From Clostridiales bacterium CHKCI001 (GTDB lineage Bacteria; Bacillota; Clostridia; Lachnospirales; Lachnospiraceae), in NCBI GenBank assembly GCA_900045905.1, contig FCNS01000009.1:50090-114089 (forward strand): a stretch of DNA of 64,000 nt, written 5' to 3'. Made by a program: the position numbers and the translations under genes. The notes beneath the pieces were generated by a model. The model did not search any database, was not told the origin of the DNA, and was given only the letters and a program-made list of their open reading frames with translations. This document shows positions 27,202 through 35,224 of the stretch, in pieces; within the stretch, counting starts at the first letter, position 1, and the number at the start of each line of letters is the position of its first letter.

Positions 27202-28380
27202 TCAGTGACTGTACAAACGAATTTCAAAACAAGCTCCACCTGTTACTAAATTATTTGCACTAAGAATACCATTTTGCATTTCAATAATTTCTTTTGCAAT
27301 CGAAAGTCCTATTCCTACACTGTCTTTCTTGGCGGATTTTCCACGATAAAACCGCTCAAATAAGTGCGGTATATCTTCTTTGAGAAACCCCTTTCCTTCA
27401 TCCCAAATTTTTATTTGTACATATAATGGATTTTTCTCACAAGAGCAATGAACGGTCATTCCTTCTTCACTATGTTCCACACAGTTTTTCATTAAATTCA
27501 TAATTGCTTCCATCGTCCACTCTAAATCTACAAAAACTTTCATTTCCTCCATTTCTGGAATATCAATCTTAACTCCCGACTGTTTTAATATCTGTTGTAA
27601 ATTATCCGCCGCCAGCATAAGTAATGTAAATACATCCACAGAACTCCGATGAAACGAAAGCGTACCTGCATCAATCCGAGACAACAGCAACAATGCTTCT
27701 TCCAGATGCGTTAACCGACTCAACTGTTTTTTCATTTGAGAAATATATTCCAAAGAAGGATTGGCTTCCATCATCTGAACAGACAGAGAAAGGGTTGTAA
27801 TCGGAGTTTTAAGTTGATGAGCAATATTCGCAAGATTATCTGCAAAATTATTTTTTGCAGCGATTGCAGCATCTCTCGTCTGATATAATGTTGTCACTGT
27901 TTTATAAATCTCATCCTGCAATTTTGAACAATCATCTTCGGACGCTTCCAAAAGAAGGCCTTGACTCCCTGTATTAATTTTTTCTAAATAATCCGTTAGC
28001 ATTTTTATTTGAAGTATTGACCTTCTATGCCAATACCAAAATGCCAAAAAAAATAACAAACCACCTATAAGTAACCCAACTCCCACAGCTAGAAAAATAA
28101 TTCCACCATCCTGACCAAAATCAGAAGCACGATAACCAAACGTCTGCAAGAAATTCTGCCGCCCTGATAGTGTCATTCCATCCGTTTCTTTTACCAACTC
28201 CAATATTGTTTGTTCCATATCTGGTCGTGCATGGATTACTTCCCCACAAAAGGTACCTAACAGTTCAAACCGCCTTTTCAAATGATAGTTATTTAACAAT
28301 ATAGCACTGAAAGAAGCAGTTATTAAGCTAACTGCCAAAATAAGTAAAACCATCCATGCCCTGTTTCGTTTCTCCGTCAT
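27202..28380 (-). CDS. Sensor histidine kinase
   Basis: The 392-aa membrane kinase has transmembrane segments at about 9-29 and 93-117 enclosing a 60-residue external loop. A HisKA domain carries the phospho-accepting H188 (NIAHQLKTP), and a HATPase domain shows NLMKNCVEHS and DEGKGFLKED. It overlaps the response regulator gene by 4 bp (ATGA), and the ABC genes follow 52 bp downstream, so the four act as one sensing and response unit. The signal is unknown; antimicrobial peptides are the usual signal for this arrangement. Confidence 0.9.
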   Translation of the reverse strand: MTEKRNRAWMVLLILAVSLITASFSAILLNNYHLKRRFELLGTFCGEVIHARPDMEQTILELVKETDGMTLSGRQNFLQTFGYRASDFGQDGGIIFLAVGVGLLIGGLLFFLAFWYWHRRSILQIKMLTDYLEKINTGSQGLLLEASEDDCSKLQDEIYKTVTTLYQTRDAAIAAKNNFADNLANIAHQLKTPITTLSLSVQMMEANPSLEYISQMKKQLSRLTHLEEALLLLSRIDAGTLSFHRSSVDVFTLLMLAADNLQQILKQSGVKIDIPEMEEMKVFVDLEWTMEAIMNLMKNCVEHSEEGMTVHCSCEKNPLYVQIKIWDEGKGFLKEDIPHLFERFYRGKSAKKDSVGIGLSIAKEIIEMQNGILSANNLVTGGACFEIRLYSH

Positions 28381-29048
28381 ATCACGTCCTCCATACGATA
28401 GCCAAAACTTCGAATCGTTTTTAGACAGGATGGCTGATTTAGTTTTTCTCTTAATCGTTTCATTGTAACGGTTAAAGTATTATCATTTACATAATTACCA
28501 TTACAATCCCAGATTTGTTCCAACAACTGCTGCCTTGTAACGGTTTTCCCTTTATTTTCCATTAATAAGAGTAATAATTGATATTCTGCCTGACTCATTC
28601 TAATTTCTTTTTCTCCGCAACGAACTACCATCTTGCTTTTGTCAATCCGAATTTCTCCACAAGAAAGATAACGTTCTGATATACTACCTGTTCTGCGAAG
28701 CAAGGCACAGATTCGAGAATATAAAACCTCTAATTCAAATGGCTTCACAACATAATCGTCAGCACCATTCTGAAATCCATGAACAATATCCTGCGTATCA
28801 TTTCTTACCGTCAAAAAAATAATGGGGATCTCTGGCCATCCAGAACGTATCCACTCGCAAAGAGTATCGCCTCTACCATCAGGCATATTCCAATCCAAAA
28901 GAATAATCCTTGGGACATGACGCTGTAACGCTTGTTTTACTGACACAACGGTTGAATGTATTGTAACATTACAATCTCTTTGTTCTAAATATTCTTTTAC
29001 AATTTGGGCAATACCACTGTCATCTTCCACATAGTAAATATCAATCAT
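28377..29048 (-). CDS. OmpR-family response regulator
   Basis: The 223-aa protein has a receiver domain with the acidic pocket EDD (8-10) and the phosphorylated D52 (LLDWNMPDG), then a C-terminal winged helix (KMVVRCGEKEIRMSQAEYQL). The start at 29048 is supported by GGAGG 7 nt upstream; a longer frame to 29093 has no support. It heads the operon with its kinase and an ABC transporter. Confidence 0.92.
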   Translation of the reverse strand: MIDIYYVEDDSGIAQIVKEYLEQRDCNVTIHSTVVSVKQALQRHVPRIILLDWNMPDGRGDTLCEWIRSGWPEIPIIFLTVRNDTQDIVHGFQNGADDYVVKPFELEVLYSRICALLRRTGSISERYLSCGEIRIDKSKMVVRCGEKEIRMSQAEYQLLLLLMENKGKTVTRQQLLEQIWDCNGNYVNDNTLTVTMKRLREKLNQPSCLKTIRSFGYRMEDVI

Positions 29049-29399
29049 CCCTACCTCCAATTTTCTGTGTTTCTTCACTGAATATAAAATCAACTTCTTT
29101 GCCTATATCTTTTTTCGATTATATCGCTTTCTCATCATACGTACAATAAGATTATGTTAATATAGATAAGTTTACTCTATCAAAATGGCACCATTTTATT
29201 ACTATTTTCGTTCAATTTCAAGATCGTGTAGATATGGCAAAATCATTATTCGGGATTCTTCCATCCGATTAATCAAACAAAAACAATACTAGGAAGCATT
29301 GGGAGAAATAGCTTAAAGATTTCGTGAAGAAAAAGTGTAAAGAGATATTGGCAATATCACTTATGCGGCGATATATTACCTAATCACTTTTATAACTTT

Positions 29400-29456
29400 T
29401 TAATTTCGAGTTATAAAACTACATATAGGACAGAGTATCCATTTCGTAACTTCCAT
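29400..29456 (-). pseudogene. N-terminal fragment of a Cys-rich KTR protein
   Basis: The minus strand reads MEVTKWILCPICSFITRN and a stop, matching the start of the Cys-rich KTR family (pattern WILCPICGNKTR), small proteins common on mobile elements of gut Firmicutes. It begins 2 bp behind the arsC stop codon and breaks off after 18 codons. It marks the left junction of the arsenic island. Confidence 0.6.
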
Positions 29457-29458
29457 AT

Positions 29459-29851
29459 CTATGCTCCCTCATTCAAGCATTTGATTTTTCGGGCAATTTC
29501 CTCAATGACCTGTATAAAACATTTATCACTCTTACCCGTTGGATCAGGAAGTCCCCAGTCATCATCGAAAGCTCTGCCGATATAGGGACAGCCAACATCA
29601 CACCCCATTGAAATGGCAATATCGGGCGTGGGGATTTTATCAATCGTCTTGCTATACTGGCTTTGCTCCATATCTATCCCATAAAGCTGTTTCATAAGCC
29701 GCACAGCATCCTGATTGATTTGTGGTTTTGTTTCTGTTCCGGCAGAATAAAAATCAAACTTATCTCCCGCCAAATGTTTTCCAAGTGCTTCTGCAATCTG
29801 ACTGCGGCAGGAGTTATGCACACAAATAAAGGCTACCTTTTTCTTATCCAT
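29459..29851 (-). CDS. arsC: Arsenate reductase, thioredoxin-dependent type
   Basis: The 130-aa enzyme has the low-molecular-weight phosphatase fold. The P-loop CVHNSCRS holds the nucleophilic cysteine, and the downstream pair in GCDVGCPYIG completes the three-cysteine disulfide relay. DDWGLPDPTGK is typical. It reduces arsenate to arsenite in the cytoplasm. The thioredoxin-like protein encoded 2 bp upstream is a natural reductant, and the permease before it would expel the product. Confidence 0.9.
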   Translation of the reverse strand: MDKKKVAFICVHNSCRSQIAEALGKHLAGDKFDFYSAGTETKPQINQDAVRLMKQLYGIDMEQSQYSKTIDKIPTPDIAISMGCDVGCPYIGRAFDDDWGLPDPTGKSDKCFIQVIEEIARKIKCLNEGA

Positions 29852-29853
29852 CG

Positions 29854-30234
29854 TTAAAACCCCAGCTTGTGTAGCAGAGCAACTACATCAGCGGCTTTCA
29901 AAACCTTACCCATAGCAACAACCTTTTCGTTGACAACAAGGGCAGGCATACTCATAACGCCATATTCCATTACTTTCTGCATATCGGTGATGTATTCGAC
30001 CTCTACGGACAGTCCCATATCCTTTACCGCCTGTTTGGCATTCTCATACTGCTCGTGGCAGGATTTGCAACCTGCCCCTAACACCTTGATACAGCAGATT
30101 TCGCCCTCTTTCAAATCGGGGCAGCAATCGTTTGTAATGCTTTCTGCTTTATTGGCAGAACAACTGCAACTACAAGCTGGGGCGGTTGTTTTCTTTTCTT
30201 CTTCCTTTTTCTTTCCAAAGTTGAACAATGCCAT
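29854..30234 (-). CDS. Thioredoxin-family redox protein of the arsenic operon
   Basis: The 126-aa protein has a lysine-rich start, a cysteine-rich linker (ACSCSCSANKAE and DCCPDLKEGEICC) and a small thioredoxin domain with the active-site pair GAGCKSCHEQ and the cis-proline region VMSMPALVVNEKV. It matches the short redox-active disulfide protein family often linked to ArsP permeases. It probably supplies electrons to arsC or handles thiol-bound arsenic. The extra cysteines might bind metal; this is inferred. Confidence 0.85.
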   Translation of the reverse strand: MALFNFGKKKEEEKKTTAPACSCSCSANKAESITNDCCPDLKEGEICCIKVLGAGCKSCHEQYENAKQAVKDMGLSVEVEYITDMQKVMEYGVMSMPALVVNEKVVAMGKVLKAADVVALLHKLGF

Positions 30235-30252
30235 AATAATAACCTCCTAAAA

Positions 30253-31266
30253 TTAAATAATTAAATATTGTATTGCGTTGAAAAGATAGCCTACAATAAT
30301 AATACCAGTAGCACATATTCCAATGAAAATACCGAGCAGTTTAGGCTTAACTGCCTTGCGAAGCATAATCATTGAAGGGAGCGAGAGCGTCGTAACGCCC
30401 ATCATAAAGGAAAGGACAACGCCGAGCAAAGCACCTTTTGCAAGCAGGGCTTCCGCAATCGGGATTGTACCGAAAATATCCGCATACATCGGAATACCGA
30501 CTATCGTAGCAAGAATTACACCGAACGGATTATTTTCACCAAGTACTTTGACAATAAATTCTTCAGGAATCCAGTTATGAATAAAAGCACCAATACCTAC
30601 GCCAATCAGAACATAAGGAGCAACCTTTTTGGCAGTTTCAACGACCTGTTCCCATGCAAATTTCATACGGTCTTTGAAATGCAGCTCTTCTTGTGGAACA
30701 TCAATCGAGTGACCGTTTCGGATATATTCTTCCACTTGATTATCGAGGTGTAATTTTTCGATTAGAGTTCCACCTATTACAGCAATAACTAAACCGAGTA
30801 TTACATATAAAACAGCAACTTTCCAACCGAAAATACTCATTAGTAAGACAAGGCTTCCGAGGTCAACCATCGGCGAAGAAATCAAAAAGGAAAATGTAAC
30901 GCCAAGTGGCAAGCCTGCGCTTGTAAATCCGATAAACAGCGGAATAGAGGAACACGAGCAAAACGGTGTTACCGTACCGAGCAGGGCTGCGATGATATTC
31001 GCGCATATTCCGTGAAATCTGCCGAGTATCTTTTTTGTTCTTTCGGGCGGGAAATAACTTTGAATATACGAGATAATCAAAATCAAAACGCCGAGCAGTA
31101 CCATAATTTTTACGGTATCATAGATGAAAAACTGAATACTCGCTCCTATTTTGCCCGCAGTATCTAAACCACAAACGTTCAAAATTGTTTCAATGAGGCG
31201 ATTCAGCCAGTTCATACCGAGGACTTCATTTTGAAAAAAGTCCCAAATTGTTTTTAGTGTCTCCAT
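30253..31266 (-). CDS. ArsP/YraQ-type permease (DUF318)
   Basis: The 337-aa membrane protein has about eight to ten hydrophobic segments. It carries the cysteine motif TPFCSCSSIPLFIGF, a family signature of ArsP permeases that export trivalent organoarsenicals or arsenite. A second conserved block, GIPMYADIFGTIPIAEALLA, lies near the C-terminus. In the arsR-permease-thioredoxin-arsC cassette it is the efflux component. Confidence 0.85.
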   Translation of the reverse strand: METLKTIWDFFQNEVLGMNWLNRLIETILNVCGLDTAGKIGASIQFFIYDTVKIMVLLGVLILIISYIQSYFPPERTKKILGRFHGICANIIAALLGTVTPFCSCSSIPLFIGFTSAGLPLGVTFSFLISSPMVDLGSLVLLMSIFGWKVAVLYVILGLVIAVIGGTLIEKLHLDNQVEEYIRNGHSIDVPQEELHFKDRMKFAWEQVVETAKKVAPYVLIGVGIGAFIHNWIPEEFIVKVLGENNPFGVILATIVGIPMYADIFGTIPIAEALLAKGALLGVVLSFMMGVTTLSLPSMIMLRKAVKPKLLGIFIGICATGIIIVGYLFNAIQYLII

Positions 31267-31352
31267 AAAAGCCCTTTCATATAGTTATATTGAAATATGT
31301 CGATTTATTGTCCCGAATATAAGCCGTGCGGAAAAGCAATCAATAAACTTCC

Positions 31353-31661
31353 TCACTTTTCACAGCACGACTTGTTTTCGCTTTCAACATCAAGTGTTGT
31401 CAACTGCCGCAAACATTCTTTTGCCTGCTCCACACCTTTTTCTGAAATAGAATAGTGTGTCCATTTTCCCTCTTTGCGCCCGACAACTATTTCCGAGTCA
31501 CAAAGAATTTTCATATGGTGGGAAAGCGTAGGCTGTGTGACATTGATTTCTTCCAACAGCTTGCAGGCGCATTTTTCACCTGAACGCAGCAGTTTTATAA
31601 TCCTAATGCGGTTTTCATCACAAAACGCTTTGAAAATTGCCGCAATTCTTTTTTCATCCAT
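31353..31661 (-). CDS. arsR: ArsR-family metalloregulator
   Basis: The 102-aa winged-helix repressor has a likely metal site in the recognition helix region (EKCACKLLEEINVTQPTLSH), resembling the ArsR ELCVCDL box. A C-terminal CC pair is also present. It should leave DNA when arsenite or another trivalent arsenical binds, opening the operon. The ATG at 31661 is chosen; a TTG at 31670 is too close to the GGAGG. Two operator-like repeats lie in its promoter. Confidence 0.88.
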   Translation of the reverse strand: MDEKRIAAIFKAFCDENRIRIIKLLRSGEKCACKLLEEINVTQPTLSHHMKILCDSEIVVGRKEGKWTHYSISEKGVEQAKECLRQLTTLDVESENKSCCEK

Positions 31662-31679
31662 TTCTCTCAATCACCTCCC

Positions 31680-31730
31680 ATAGATAAATGTCTATATTTT
31701 ATTATATACAACACATAGAAAAATGTCAAT
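31680..31730 (-). promoter_or_regulatory. ars promoter with two ArsR operator sites
   Basis: TTGACA (31724-31729), a 17-bp spacer and TATAAT (31701-31706) are exact consensus. A 16-bp inverted repeat ATAGATAAATGTCTAT (31680-31695) lies downstream of the -10, and a close copy ATAGAAAAATGTCAAT (31715-31730) covers the -35. Confidence 0.8.
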
Positions 31731-31753
31731 ATATTTTTTGATTTAAGTGAAAC

Positions 31754-31781
31754 AGCGGTAGGAAAACTAATTCCTACCGCT
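31754..31781 (-). terminator. Hairpin after tnpV
   Basis: Eleven-bp perfect arms AGCGGTAGGAA/TTCCTACCGCT end 6 bp past the tnpV stop. The T-tract is weak. Confidence 0.55.
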
Positions 31782-31787
31782 ATCTGC

Positions 31788-32147
31788 TTATGCAAAGATG
31801 ATTTCCTTTTCCACAATCTCCTTTGCACACGCTCGTATGTTATTCATTCTCTGTGTCCATTCTAAAACTGTTGTGATACCTTGCGCCCGTTTCATCTGCT
31901 CTGTCAGCCTTTCCATACGCTCCTGTGCTTGTTTCTCTATATCGGCAAGGTAAGTGCTCAGCTTGCCGCTTGTAAGTAGCGTTGTGTAGGTGCTTCTGCG
32001 CTATTCTTTCAGATACCGCAAGTGCCGCTGTCCCCACAAACCGATAGGCTGTTCTTTTTCGGCTGGTAAGATAAGACAAGGAATATAATAATCTCCTTGC
32101 AGTTCATACCACAGACCATTTTTATCATCGTAAATATACTTGTCCAT
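31788..32147 (-). pseudogene. tnpV: Transposon-encoded TnpV with internal stop
   Basis: The 120-codon frame reads MDKYIYDDKNGLWYELQGDY through EKEQPIGLWGQRHLRYLKE, then TAG at codon 49, then YTTLLTSGKLSTYLADIEKQ to the end VEKEIIFA. This is the full TnpV protein found on Tn4451/Tn1549-type elements of Clostridia, except for the amber codon at 32001-32003, which falls where the family has a basic HR-type pair. No frameshift is present. The 280 bp upstream (32148-32426) hold no recognisable gene, only an ACCTCT/AGAGGT hairpin near 32372. Confidence 0.8.
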
Positions 32148-32426
32148 TGAAAAATCCTCCGTTATAATATATTCGCACATACATCACAGTTCTCCGATTG
32201 CCACACTCTGTTATATCTTGTTATGAGATTTTCTTGCCCTTATATTTGCCCTTATGAGCAATGAGGGAAAGAATAAACTTGTGTGTGACCGTATAAAGAG
32301 ATAAGGCGAACATATTGCGATAAATCCTTTGTTTTCAAGGCTTTTGGAGGATTTTATTAAAACACTGTAACCTCTGTTGAGAGGTCATAATTTACTGATA
32401 TTCAAATTCAAATTTGTACTTTTCAA

Positions 32427-32861
32427 TTACTCTTTATAAATCATATCATCTTCATTTATTTCTATGACAGTGGTACTGCTATCGGTTGAAAAACTTTCAA
32501 ATACTGACATACCAAATATCGCCAAAAGAATATTAAAAAGCACAATTACCAATAAGATAATCCCGACAACTTTCCAAATCTTTTTACTGCGTCTATTTTT
32601 TATTGCTAACTGCTCACTGATTTTTGCAAGTTGTTCTGCAACTGCGTCTTTATCAACCTCGTCAGTTATTGTACCACCAAGTAAAACACTTACTTTGGTA
32701 TCCAACACCTCAGCTATCTTAGAAAGAACGTCTGCATCTGGAACTGATAATCCCTTTTCCCATTTACTTACTGTTTGTCTTACAACATTCAGTTTTATTG
32801 CCAGTTCCTCCTGAGTATATCCTTTTGCTTTTCGCATTGTTTTTAAGTTTTCATTGAACAT
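32427..32861 (-). CDS. XRE-family regulator with C-terminal membrane anchor
   Basis: The protein is about 144 aa. Residues 1-65 are a Cro/CI-type helix-turn-helix (LKTMRKAKGYTQEELAIKLN, VRQTVSKWEKG). A basic stretch (KNRRSKK) follows, and then a single hydrophobic helix (WKVVGIILLVIVLFNILLAI) that would tether it to the membrane. Membrane-tethered XRE proteins in Clostridia often sense envelope signals. The ATG at 32861 has 8-nt spacing from AGGAGG; the one at 32867 is too close. A small membrane protein gene lies upstream in the same orientation. Confidence 0.85.
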   Translation of the reverse strand: MFNENLKTMRKAKGYTQEELAIKLNVVRQTVSKWEKGLSVPDADVLSKIAEVLDTKVSVLLGGTITDEVDKDAVAEQLAKISEQLAIKNRRSKKIWKVVGIILLVIVLFNILLAIFGMSVFESFSTDSSTTVIEINEDDMIYKE

Positions 32862-32983
32862 ATTCATGTCCTCCTTATGTTTGATGATAATAGCCTACAT
32901 AAATATGCCCGTTGCCTCAAGCAATGCATATTAACATTATGGTTGCAGCTCTTTTACAAGCAGATAAATTCAACTTTGTAGCT

Positions 32984-33175
32984 CTATTTTTCTTTGTGAA
33001 ATATATTCATAACACCAGCTAAGATAAAAAATACTCCTATTAGTCCGCTCCCTATTCTCCATGTATTTCCATGCATAAAGATTAGAAAATGTGGTGGTTG
33101 AAAAGCAAAGTAAAGAAGGGTAATACCTAATATCAACATTAAAACAATACCTATAATTCGTCCTGTTTTATTCAT
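32984..33175 (-). CDS. Small two-helix membrane protein
   Basis: The 63-aa protein has two hydrophobic segments (IIGIVLMLILGITLLYFAF and IGSGLIGVFFILAGVMNIF). ATG at 33175 has GAGG 8 nt upstream. It precedes the membrane-tethered XRE gene on the same strand, 122 bp apart. No family was recognised. Confidence 0.6.
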   Translation of the reverse strand: MNKTGRIIGIVLMLILGITLLYFAFQPPHFLIFMHGNTWRIGSGLIGVFFILAGVMNIFHKEK

Positions 33176-33216
33176 TATATTCACCTCGTAAATTCAAATT
33201 TGTTACTCTATGTATT

Positions 33217-33457
33217 CTATCCCTTCAAATTCTCCAAAACAGACGGATTATTTTCGAGAATCGCCCCAACAGTCGGGCAGGTTTCTAATTCCAGATAGTC
33301 GCCGGAAGTGGAAACGCTTTTTTTCAATGCACATTTGCGAATTTCAAACATATGCTCGCAAAATACCGTTTTCAGTCCATTCACACGAAAGCCCTCGTAG
33401 TTAATATGTTCCGGCAGAATAGGGGCGTTATTTAACTCTGCCCATAATTTTGCTGTT
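33217..33457 (-). pseudogene. C-terminal tail of an unknown gene, cut at the kinase stop
   Basis: An open frame without a start runs from the kinase stop codon to a TAG at 33217. It encodes about 79 residues, including AKLWAELNNAPILPEHINYE, GFRVNGLKTVFCEHMFEIRK and SGDYLELETCPTVGAILEN. Codon use is coherent and the GC content is higher than nearby core genes, so it looks like the end of a real gene, cut where the ABC/two-component module joins. I do not recognise the family. Confidence 0.45.
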
Positions 33458-34480
33458 CTACTCTTTTTTCAAAAACAACGAAAAAACACTCCCATTCTCA
33501 TTAGAAGTAACCTTAACATATCCGCTTTGCTTATTGATAATATCACGGGTTAGATACAGCCCGATTCCTACACCGTCAATACCGGCAGAGTATTTTCCCC
33601 TATAAAAGCGTCCAAAAATCTTTGCCTGTTCTTCTTCGGGTATTCCGATCCCGTTGTCGGATATATCCAGCCGCAGATAGGACGAGTACTCGGTGATTTT
33701 TAAGTCAACAACGCCACCGCTTGGCGTGTATTTCACAGCGTTATCAAGCACATTGGTAATGGCTTCTGCTGTCCAGTTGAAATCGAGCAACGCTTCAAAA
33801 TTCTGTTCGCAGTCAAAAGTAATCGTTATCTTTTTCTCTTTTGCTTTGGCATAGACGGTTTTTACCACTTGCAGGATAATATCATTCAAACTATTTCTTT
33901 CGGGCTTCAAACTGATAATGCCGCTTTCCAAACGAGACATTTTAATCAGGCTGTTTGTTAAAAAGGTCAGCTTTTCAAGAGAAGTCTGCAAAGTGGCAAT
34001 GTATTCGCTGCGTTCCTCATCGGATATTTCTTCATCATCAAGTAACTGTGCAAAGGTGTTCGCCGCCGCCACGGGCGTTTTGATTTGATGGGAAATATCG
34101 GAAATCAGCGTCTTGATCTGCTCTTTTTCCTGCGCCAGCATTTGATTCTGCGCTGTTAAAATATTGCGGAGCTTCAAAAGCTGGTGTTGCAAGCGGGCAG
34201 TTAGCGTGTCCTTGTTTTCTGAAAAAACAATCCGTTCCTGTTGCTCCACCAAAGCCTCAATGAGCAGCGTGATCTGCTCTAACAAATCATCATGGTATCG
34301 GTTGTGCAGGAAATCGAACAAAAACAAAAAGCCGCATAAAATCACAAAGGCACAAATGACAAAAAGCATAAGGGCAGAAGTGCTTTCCATAAAAAACACA
34401 GCACCAATAGATACAGCCGCTATGACAGTACCTACAATCAAAATCAATTTCCTATAAACTCCAAAATGCTTCATAGTCAT
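33458..34480 (-). CDS. Sensor histidine kinase of the second ABC module
   Basis: The 340-aa kinase has two close transmembrane helices (about 10-31 and 35-56) with almost no external loop. The phospho-accepting histidine is H131 (SDISHQIKTP), and the ATPase motifs are NVLDNAVKYT, DNGIGI and GVGIGLYL. This intramembrane-sensing layout is typical of BceS-like kinases that read the flux state of their ABC partner. It overlaps the regulator gene by 4 bp. Confidence 0.9.
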   Translation of the reverse strand: MTMKHFGVYRKLILIVGTVIAAVSIGAVFFMESTSALMLFVICAFVILCGFLFLFDFLHNRYHDDLLEQITLLIEALVEQQERIVFSENKDTLTARLQHQLLKLRNILTAQNQMLAQEKEQIKTLISDISHQIKTPVAAANTFAQLLDDEEISDEERSEYIATLQTSLEKLTFLTNSLIKMSRLESGIISLKPERNSLNDIILQVVKTVYAKAKEKKITITFDCEQNFEALLDFNWTAEAITNVLDNAVKYTPSGGVVDLKITEYSSYLRLDISDNGIGIPEEEQAKIFGRFYRGKYSAGIDGVGIGLYLTRDIINKQSGYVKVTSNENGSVFSLFLKKE

Positions 34481-35142
34481 TCTCCAAAGGTATAACCCAT
34501 ACCAAAAACAGTCACAATGTATTCCTGCTTATCATCGTTCAGTTTCTGCCGCAACCGCTTAATATTCACACGCACTGTATTCTCGTCAACAAAGTTCCCA
34601 TCTATATCCCAAAGCTGTTCCAAAAGCATTGCTTTCGTCACAATCCTGCCTTTGTTCTCTATTAAATAGCGGAGCAGCTTGTATTCCGTTGAGGTAAGGT
34701 GTACTTTTTCTCCATTCATCAAAACAAGGCGTTTATCGGTATCTACTTCCAAATTCTTATACCGTATTCGTGTATTGTCACCGATTGTCCGCTTCAGAAT
34801 AGCCTGTACTTTCTTCCGCAAGACTTCAATCGAAAAGGGCTTGGGAATATAGTCATCACACCCAACACCGAATCCCTCCAGCATATCCTGCTCTGTATCA
34901 TTGGCAGTCAAAAACAGTACCGGAGTTTCAGCAGTTTCCCTAATCCTTTTACAAAATTCCATTCCGTTTCCATCTGGCAGATTGATGTCCAGCAAAAACA
35001 GATCGTACTTTTGGCTTTTATATTTCTGCAAAGCTTCCATATAGCCATAAACGGCTGAAACGGTATGCTCGTCCTTCTCAAGAGCAATGGAAATCCCTTT
35101 GCTCAAAATCTTATCATCTTCCAGTAAAAAGATATTTGCCAT
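34477..35142 (-). CDS. OmpR-family response regulator of the second ABC module
   Basis: The 221-aa protein has a receiver domain with EDD (8-10) and D52 (LLDINLPDG), then a winged helix (KRLVLMNGEKVHLTSTEYKL). Homologues begin at the ATG at 35142, but a GTG at 35160 has GAGG at better spacing, so six more residues are possible. It lies 82 bp downstream of the permease gene, with a strong hairpin between them. Confidence 0.9.
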   Translation of the reverse strand: MANIFLLEDDKILSKGISIALEKDEHTVSAVYGYMEALQKYKSQKYDLFLLDINLPDGNGMEFCKRIRETAETPVLFLTANDTEQDMLEGFGVGCDDYIPKPFSIEVLRKKVQAILKRTIGDNTRIRYKNLEVDTDKRLVLMNGEKVHLTSTEYKLLRYLIENKGRIVTKAMLLEQLWDIDGNFVDENTVRVNIKRLRQKLNDDKQEYIVTVFGMGYTFGE

Positions 35143-35184
35143 AACCGCAAAGAACACCACCTTTCCTCAATGTGTAGCATTACA

Positions 35185-35215
35185 GGGGCAGACGTAGCAG
35201 TGCTGCACCTGCCCC
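35185..35215 (-). other. Intercistronic hairpin between permease and regulator
   Basis: GGGGCAG/CTGCCCC outer arms enclose an inner GCAG/CTGC stem in the 82-bp gap. No T-run follows, so it is more likely an mRNA stability or partial attenuation element than a full terminator. Confidence 0.5.
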
Positions 35216-35224
35216 GCAATTTAT

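Noticed and set aside
32148..32426. Small frame ending HKGKYKGKKIS upstream of tnpV
   Set aside because: About 31 codons, no ribosome-binding site; might be a fragment of a mobile-element gene but cannot be supported.
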